64,000 nucleotides of DNA from Aporrectodea caliginosa (Eukaryota > Annelida > Clitellata > Crassiclitellata > Lumbricidae), in NCBI GenBank assembly GCA_020284085.1, contig JACEVL010000045.1, positions 506,001 through 570,000 of the forward strand, read 5' to 3'. The notes under the pieces are model-generated. The model was not told the origin of the DNA. It did no database searches and saw only the letters and a list, made by a program, of their open reading frames with translations. Shown here piece by piece: positions 33,930 through 41,500 of this stretch (position 1 is the first letter of the stretch; each line of letters opens with the position of its first letter). The translations under genes and the position numbers were made by a program.

Positions 33930-34240
33930 CAGTAATGAATCCAGCTTCTATTTAAGCAAGATTATTTTAATCAATCCCACTTCTATTTAACCTAAAATTA
34001 CTTTCATCAATCCCACTTCTATTTAGCAACAATTCTTTTCGTCAATTGTATTCGACCAACGCTGACTCACCATGCAATGGCGAGTCATTTACGACGCTAA
34101 ACTACACGCTTTCTTTGTCAATCCAGCTTCTATTTTAGCAAATAACTAGTGTCATCAATCCAACTTCAATTGCGGCAGACAATTATTTTATCAGTCCAGC
34201 TTTTTCTGTTTCATTACAGTAATCTTGTCTGATATCTTTT
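33930..34240. repeat. Second locus of the 36-37-bp repeat array
   Basis: Units of TCAATCCMRCTTCTATTTA start at about 33936, 33971, 34007, 34042, 34118, 34155 and 34191. The 76-bp gap equals two periods and holds a diverged segment. The motif TTTCATTACAGTAA..TGTCTGAT occurs on both sides (33758 and 34210). Confidence 0.7.
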
Positions 34241-34869
34241 CGCTAACTCCGGTCATTGTTGCGGTGATACCTCTTGGCATACATTATTTTTTTGGCCTTA
34301 TCACAGTTCACTTAGCCTCTGTCATCGTGAAAATGTTTGTGAAAAAAGTTTGTGAAAAGTTGGACAAAGTTTAGCCAAATATTTTTAGTTTAGTTAACTT
34401 ATTTGCAAAATCAGTTGCCAACTTTTAGTTAAACTTGTTTATTTTAGTTAAAAATAGTTATAGTTTAACTTAAAAAAATTAGTTAGTGCCCATCACTGCC
34501 CATTCTTTCCCTCGCTCCTGTTCTTCTCACCATCTGCCCCTTCATCTCTCCCTGTCCTCTAATCCACTCCCTTACTTCCTCTCTCCTGGTGCCTCTCTTG
34601 GTGCAAATTACTTCATCCTTATACATTAGCGAGATGGCTCAGGCTTTATTCTCATGTGTGGAATTGTTTTGTAGAGGATGGGTCAAGTCCTCTGTCGAAG
34701 GCGGCACAGAAAGGTCATGAAGACATTCGACGTCTCCGCGGTCACTCGCCGGAATTCGGAATCTTAACAAGTTAGTAAATCCTCTTTACAAGCACCAACT
34801 TCTCTGCTGTATTACGTTCACTTCCTAGGTGGAAAGTTTAAAGCCTTGTTTCTTAGAAGTACTTAAAGG

Positions 34870-36108
34870 CAGTGCCGTCTTAAGGCTTGGGCACCCTGGG
34901 CAGTGGCCAGGGGCTCCAAATAAAAAGACCAGAAAAATTACTGCGTGTATGTTGTAATGTATTATATTTGATAAAGCATAGCCTTCTATTACTGATAGCT
35001 CTGTGCTAAAGTATTTAAGAGTGGCGCTGTTGACTATAAATAGATATGCAGTGACGTTCGCAAATACGTCATAGGTGAGAGTATGAGTATGTCTATCATG
35101 GTTAGGGAACAACCGGGTAGACATTTTCTACCGGGTAGCAAATCCAGTATTTGGATGTACTCTCTCCTGCTGGATCTCGGGTACAAACCGACTTACCGTT
35201 TTTATACATTAAAAAGATCAGCATAAACATTATTTTTTACCTGTAATAATGAACCAATTAGATATATATAGAAATACGACAAGTCGACTGTAAGTCTCTA
35301 TTAGTGTATTTTGTGACTTTTCTCAATAAAAAAATTGAAAGCTTCAATTCGAAACAAAAGTTACAAAACTCAAATAAAAATGGAAATCGGAAAATTAATT
35401 TAACTAAAAAGATAGAATGTTTATTTTAAATTGTAACTATAATCTTGAGTATTGATCGAATTCAAAATTGTAGGTATTTGGTATTATTTGCCGAGGCGAA
35501 TAGTTCCGAAAAAACCCGATATCCGGCCGGGGCAAATGGCCGAAGCGATTTCCGGTTGTTCCTTAATCATGGTATCGACCACGCTTCGGTTTTATTTAGA
35601 ACAAGGTTTAACGTCCATATGACATCAAAGGCCGTTGACGACAATTAAAACTGTATAATACATTACAACAGTGTGGCAGCAGCGTTTGAACTGGCTTTCA
35701 CCCATGTGCATTGAAAATGACATCCTAAAGACCATTGGCTTTAAGCCAATTTTAAGTCCATTCTCTGCAAAGAAATTTTGCAAACGTTTGTGTTGATTAA
35801 GTATAAGTAACTCATACTTTACCAGATCTCTATGAGGCTCTCTGTGGTTATCATTTTTTTATGTTGAAATATTTTTGTTTCTCAAGGCTTACATTACATT
35901 GTTCATTAGTTTGTGTTGATTAATCTGGGCTTTACAATATGTTTCTTTATGTTTGAACATTCATTTCATTACAAAGTGAATGTTGAAAGTACCAATGCAT
36001 CTATGGACTTGATTTCATTGACCATTTAAATTTGTATGCCCGTGGGTGGACAGAGGCCCCAAGTGCATTGCTTTGCCCAGGGCCTACAATGGTGTTAAGA
36101 CGGCACTG
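34870..36108. mobile_element. hAT-like non-autonomous element, 1239 bp
   Basis: The left end CAGTGCCGTCTTAAG and the right end TTAAGACGGCACTG are inverted repeats, and both ends carry CCCTGGGC/GCCCAGGG just inside. Flanks CTTAAAGG and CTTAGAAG agree at 6 of 8 bases. The interior is AT-rich with a palindrome around ACCGGGTAG at 35110-35140 and no transposase frame. Confidence 0.75.
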
Positions 36109-36212
36109 CTTAGAAGTACATAAAAAGTACTTTATATTTTCTTTAAAATGTGCATAAATATTGGACCAAACGTTCTGAAATTTTTGGCCTGATTTTCTGG
36201 TGGTATAAGCTC

Positions 36213-37091
36213 AGGGGTCATTGCATAATTACGCAACGCCAAAAATGACCGTTTTTGACTCACCCACACACCCTATAACGCTTCGTAACGTTTTCCTAGA
36301 CCCACCAACCCAGTGTTACGTATTTATTGTTAGAAAAAGTCATTTTAGATGTACTATGCGAATGGGCAAATAATTCATATTTGTTTGCAAATTTAATATA
36401 GTATGTGAATTAGAATTTGACAGTAGGCCTAAAATATACATAACGTTTTATTTATGTAAACGATAGTCATGTTTGAAATGCAATTTTGTTTTTTAAAGTT
36501 TTACATTAAGAGTAACCTGTTTTACATGCTGCTGAAAAGTGTCATGGACTAAATTGCTTAATAATAAGTTATCAAAATTAAGATGAACTAATTATTTGCT
36601 TAGTCTTAGCACTTCGATAATTATTAATACAAATATCGCTCAGTTTTTGTTGGGCATCAATTTAAATGTTTGAAATTCGTGACCACGAAGTAAAATATGC
36701 TTTAAAGTGGTTCTTCGAGGTCATGAATCCAAGGAGAATTACCACGTTGTTCCGACGGTAAAACTATGAAAGATCCAAACAATTAGAACAGCGCTTTCCA
36801 GTTTACGCAAACGGGAGCACAGATATGTTGATCTGAACTTTTGCTGGTGTCTGCTTAGTGTTGATTTATACTATTGCGTGTTTTTAGTTAACTTTTAAAT
36901 CAATGGCATGAAGTTTGAACTTCGATCACATCGTGTCTGAGGTGTGATTCGATGTTAATTTAAAATTAATCTATAACTTAACTGTTGGTAAAAGTGTTAC
37001 GCAATGTTCGGCTCCACACACTCACCCACCTAACGTTTCGTAATGTTTTCAAACCCGCCCTGGAGCGTTTTGTAATTATGCAATGACCCCT
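36213..37091. mobile_element. TIR DNA element, 879 bp
   Basis: AGGGGTCATTGCATAATTAC at the left is matched by GTAATTATGCAATGACCCCT at the right, a perfect 20-bp inverted repeat. The subterminal parts also pair (ACCCACACACCC...AACG.TTCGTAACGTTTTC with CACTCACCCACCTAACGTTT). No target duplication was recognised and no transposase frame is present. Confidence 0.75.
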
Positions 37092-37141
37092 TATGGAAAC
37101 TGTTACTAAGTCCAAGACAAGTGGTCCCTTTCTTGACCAAG

Positions 37142-37192
37142 GTTACATACATACATACATATTATATATAATATATATATATATTATAAAAG
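37142..37192. repeat. (CATA)n and (TA)n microsatellites
   Basis: CATACATACATACATA followed by TATATAATATATATATATAT, an AT-rich candidate hairpin. Confidence 0.85.
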
Positions 37193-37210
37193 ACAAACAA
37201 ACACACACAC

Positions 37211-37370
37211 CAGAGATGGGTAACTAATCAATTAGCTAATCGATTAGACAAGCAGCTAATTCTAATCGATTAGCTGTCGTCTTATGCTAATTCTAATTCT
37301 AATTGATTAGCAATTCTCAGCTAATTCTAATCGAAAATCGATTAGCTGATCAATTAGATGTTTGAAAAAT
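37211..37370. mobile_element. hAT-like MITE with AATCGATTAG units, right end lost
   Basis: It starts CAGAGATGGGTAACTAATCA and consists of CTAATCGATTAG/GCTAATTCTAATCG variants. It is the same family as 19800-19910. The expected CCCATCTCTG end is absent. Confidence 0.6.
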
Positions 37371-38499
37371 TAAGCTGAGAACGGGTTGATTAAGAATGTG
37401 TTTACTAATAGTGAGTTTGAAGAATATACTTAGGCTACTTATTTATCATAAGGCTTTCTCAAACTTGCATAGAACCAATTAGGATTTAGTTTCACAACTA
37501 GTGGTCTCAACTTTTAACAGTTTGCAACGTTCAACTGCAATAAGCTTCGCGTACCTGCCCAAAGATACTGTATAATCCTTCAGCCCACGATACTATAAGA
37601 ATGCCGAGAATTCAACTGCGTCGATATTGGAGCAATCATGAGATCTAACACGGTCACAAATTTTTATATTGATGCAGTAGCATTTGGAAGGATGGTAAGC
37701 GTAAATTTTATACATACCTCTCCCATAAAGTGAATTTATGGAAGTACTTTGCAGGAACACTTTTACCTTTAAGCCAAGCCAATATTGCCTAGTTCAAGTG
37801 CACAACAGACAGATTCATAGTCAGCTGTAGCTTCAAGTTTAGCTTGTAATAGTATTTGTATGTCCAGACCCTGATCATTTTTCAGTAATTTGATCGGTGA
37901 GATCCTTCACGACCACTATTTTAATGGCTCGACGCCATTTAAGGTTCCCCGTCTACGGACTGTGCTAGCCCTAGATTCAAATCTCCGAAATAAGCCACCT
38001 TCGGGAGACGAACTGCGATCCGCATGCTCTCTAACACAGGCGCATGAGACGCACGTTCTAACCACTGAAGCTAAATCTGATACATGTTGTCAGTGTAAGA
38101 CACAAAATATTATATTTTGGTAATTATTAGTTTACAGTAATTATAACAGCACAATTATTTATGTTGTGTGGTGAATGTAAACATTGTGAAGTATGATGAT
38201 TAATATTATTCTAAACTTTTTATCTGATGATTAGAATTGTTTGTTGTGCAAATTGTGTGATATGTCCAAGAAATTAGTTCTGTTTTTGGTAAATTGAAGG
38301 ACTTGCCACTGTGGCATTCCTTTTACATTATTGTGGCAGTAATATCACCTACATGTTTGTTAAATCTGAGACATCCTTTAGAATTTGGGTGCTAGACTTC
38401 AAATACAGATAACTATATTTGCCCCACTATCAGTATGTGAGGAGTACACTTTTCAAAGATTGTCAAAAGAACTTAACACTGTTTGTTTTTGTTACACAG
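37371..38499. other. Upstream region of the caspase-like gene; one SINE remnant
   Basis: A tRNA-like SINE remnant on the minus strand spans about 37915-38075 (TTCAGTGGTTAGAACGTGCG as box A). It is related to 58535-58665. No other gene was seen; an upstream non-coding exon of the caspase-like gene may lie here. Confidence 0.4.
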
Positions 38500-38574
38500 A
38501 ATAATTTTGTAGACTTCAGCAGAGAAAATGGCAAGTGTAGTTGGAGCAACTAAGGCCGATGGCGATTCTTCAAG
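38500..38574 (+). CDS. Caspase-like gene exon with start codon (MASVVGATK...)
   Basis: A pyrimidine-rich acceptor (TTTGTTTTTGTTACACAG) ends at 38499, so this exon probably carries a short 5' UTR and an upstream non-coding exon exists. An in-frame TAG at 38510 precedes the ATG at 38528. The exon codes for 15 residues plus two bases of the next codon (MASVVGATKADGDSS, then AG|) and ends with donor GTTTGC at 38575. The prodomain is therefore very short. Support rests on phase agreement with the next exon and on position, since these residues are not conserved in the family. Confidence 0.6.
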
Positions 38575-41500
38575 GTTTGCTTGTGATTAATTGTAATTAT
38601 GAGTGCTTATTTATATGGCTCCTCTTCTAGATAACTCATCCGACGGCTCTCCCTACCTGACTAAACAAGACCACAATCGAACAGAACAGTCTTACAACCG
38701 CTTGCAGATTACACAAGTAACTTGATCTGTTGAAAACGGATGATGGAATTGAAAATGTAAAGTGAGCACATTATGAGTATTATGCTTACAGAGCCAGTCA
38801 TTCCTAGGTCAAAGGACTCCTTGACTGACATGCACAGATGACCTCTGAAGTTTCAAATACACCTTTTTTAACTTCCAATCTTTTGTTGAGTATTGATACT
38901 CATTTATATTGTTCCCAGAAGGACGCAGGACTGAGTTTGCACTGGCTGGGCTTACCTGCCAGCCTTGTATCATGTAGCCATCAATAGCAGCAAGTACTTT
39001 TCTACTTTTATGTACATAATTATATTGTGCATAGATGATATTCTGTCGTAATTCTGATGACAGCCGATTGGTTTGGACACTTCTCTTTTAATTGTAACTG
39101 AACATTTATATAGCACCACTTCAAGAGCCACTAAACGGGTCACTGTCTGTGATAGCCTATATTATGTTAAATATCATTGAGATCAAGAGTTTTAATGTAA
39201 TGTGTGGATTTGAGCCACCCTCCCCCGAGACACAGCTACTGTTGATAGTTTGTAGACAATGTGAATAACTGGTTGGCACCATTGTCCGATGTCTGTCACT
39301 GGATCTTGGTGCCATACTGTGATCATCTGAGACATAAATTCTAGTGTATCAACTGTTGCTATGCAGTGTTGGGTATGAGTTAACTCAGATGAGTTTAAAC
39401 TCACGAGTTAACTCACTTGCTATGATTTATGAGTTTGAGTTAACTATCTTAAAGAGTGTGAGTTATGAGTTTGAGTTAACTCATATTTTCTGTGAGTTTG
39501 AGTTATAACTCAATTATTTCAAACTCAAGACTTGTCTTGTAATTGTATATCGGAACAGGCTGTATAGCACCAACTTTCAAAACTTCTGCTTAAAGCTAAT
39601 AAGTCATGTTTGAGATGTGAAACATGTGGACTGTGGTGTTTACTTTCACTCAGTAATAATAACCTGATTATCCATTATCCCATTAATAATAATAACAGTT
39701 ATACTAGTAATGTGTGGATGATGATACCACCTGGTAACCCCGTATTTGTACACAGCTACTGTTAGATAGTGCTGGTATGAGACAAGTGAGTTGATGAGTT
39801 AACTCATTTAACAACTGAGTTTGTCCGATGTCATGTCACTTGGATCTTGAGTTTGAGTTTAAAACTCATTTTGAGGATCATGAGTTGAGACATAAATTCT
39901 AGTGTATCCACTGTTGCTATGTATTGCCTCATAAGTAGATCCAGTGACTATTTGGTTGGTTGGCTGACTGTTGAGTCTGCAAACAAATTTCTTGTTTAGG
40001 AGCCAAAAAGTTGAGCTGAAATATCGAATGAATTATCCGAAACGTGGCAGATTCGTCATCTTCAATAACACGACTTTCAACGTGTTTCGCAAACCGTTGG
40101 AGGCACGTTCGGGTTCAGCTGTGGACTCAAGGAACCTGAAGAATGTCTTTGAAAACATCTTACAATTTGACGTTGAAGTGTACGATGACTTGACGAGTGG
40201 ACAAATGGAGCAGATGATGAATGAAGGTATCTTCCTTTGTGGGACGTTCTTTATGTATTGTACAGATTGATAAGAGAGTTTAGCATGTAACCCACAAAGC
40301 TAAACTAAGGTTAATAAGATGATGGTCAACAATTAAACCTGTGCATAGGTATAATAACGTATATATTTTGAAACAATTATATGTTTTAAAACTTGTATGT
40401 CCCTGGTTACTGACATACAACACATGAGACAATGCAATAGGGTTTTTAGGAGATATTGAGATAAAATTTGACACATTATTTTGTTCCAATAACATCAGCT
40501 AACCTCAGGCATATTTAGTCCCATAGCCCTAGATTTGGTACCTCTTCTCCCAATGGGTCACTTATACATGTATTTACTTGTTTGTCCCTGGTGATATACT
40601 AAATCGACATAATTTGTGGCGTGACCAACATACAAACCATAGACCACATCTATAGTGATGTGATCGTGTATGAACCTGAGATTGATTATATAGCGCCTCT
40701 GCAGCTTGGGGCAGGATGCGACCGTACGTATTATACGTATTTTATTTTGGACGATAAAATACGTATAATACGCGTACGGTAAAACTTTGCGTGCCGTACG
40801 TTACAATACGTTGTACCCTATAATTGTAAAATTGAACACGAAACGTTGCAACATAGTTAACTAAGTTACTAAAAGGCATAGCTGCCAAAAACAAACTTAA
40901 CAAAGTTTACTGTAAGGTATGTCCTGCGCGTATTCTTCTGAAACATCAACAAATTAGTTTGCGTCCGACTCTGACGACTCGGAAATGACTTATGAAGTGC
41001 TCGTATGGCACACCATTGAACATTAAATTGTTTCTAAGTCAACGTATTTTTACGTATAATACGCGTATTTTACATTCGGGGATAAAAATACGTATGATAC
41101 GCGTATTTTATTATGGGACTCAACGTACGGTCGCACCTTGGCTTGGGGTATGCTTGGTAGGGACCTTGAGCAAGTCCTTTACTAACAAATACCGGTACTC
41201 TGCTCCATCGATGGTCTGTCATATGGTTGTGTGCACTTCTGAACTTTGGAAGGAGTGCAATATCAAAATACAGTTGTATTGTATTGTATTGTATAATTAA
41301 AAAATGTCAATTTAAAGTTATGAAAATGTGATCTTGATTGGTTCATTGTGTAGAAGCTGAGAAAGATCACAGCAGCTGCGACTGTTTTGGAATTGCTGTT
41401 CTTACGTACGAAGAGAAGGAGGGAGTGGTGTACGGCAGCGACTGTTCTATTCCCATTGACAGACTCATAGAGCCAATCAAGACATGCGCAAGTCTGTATG

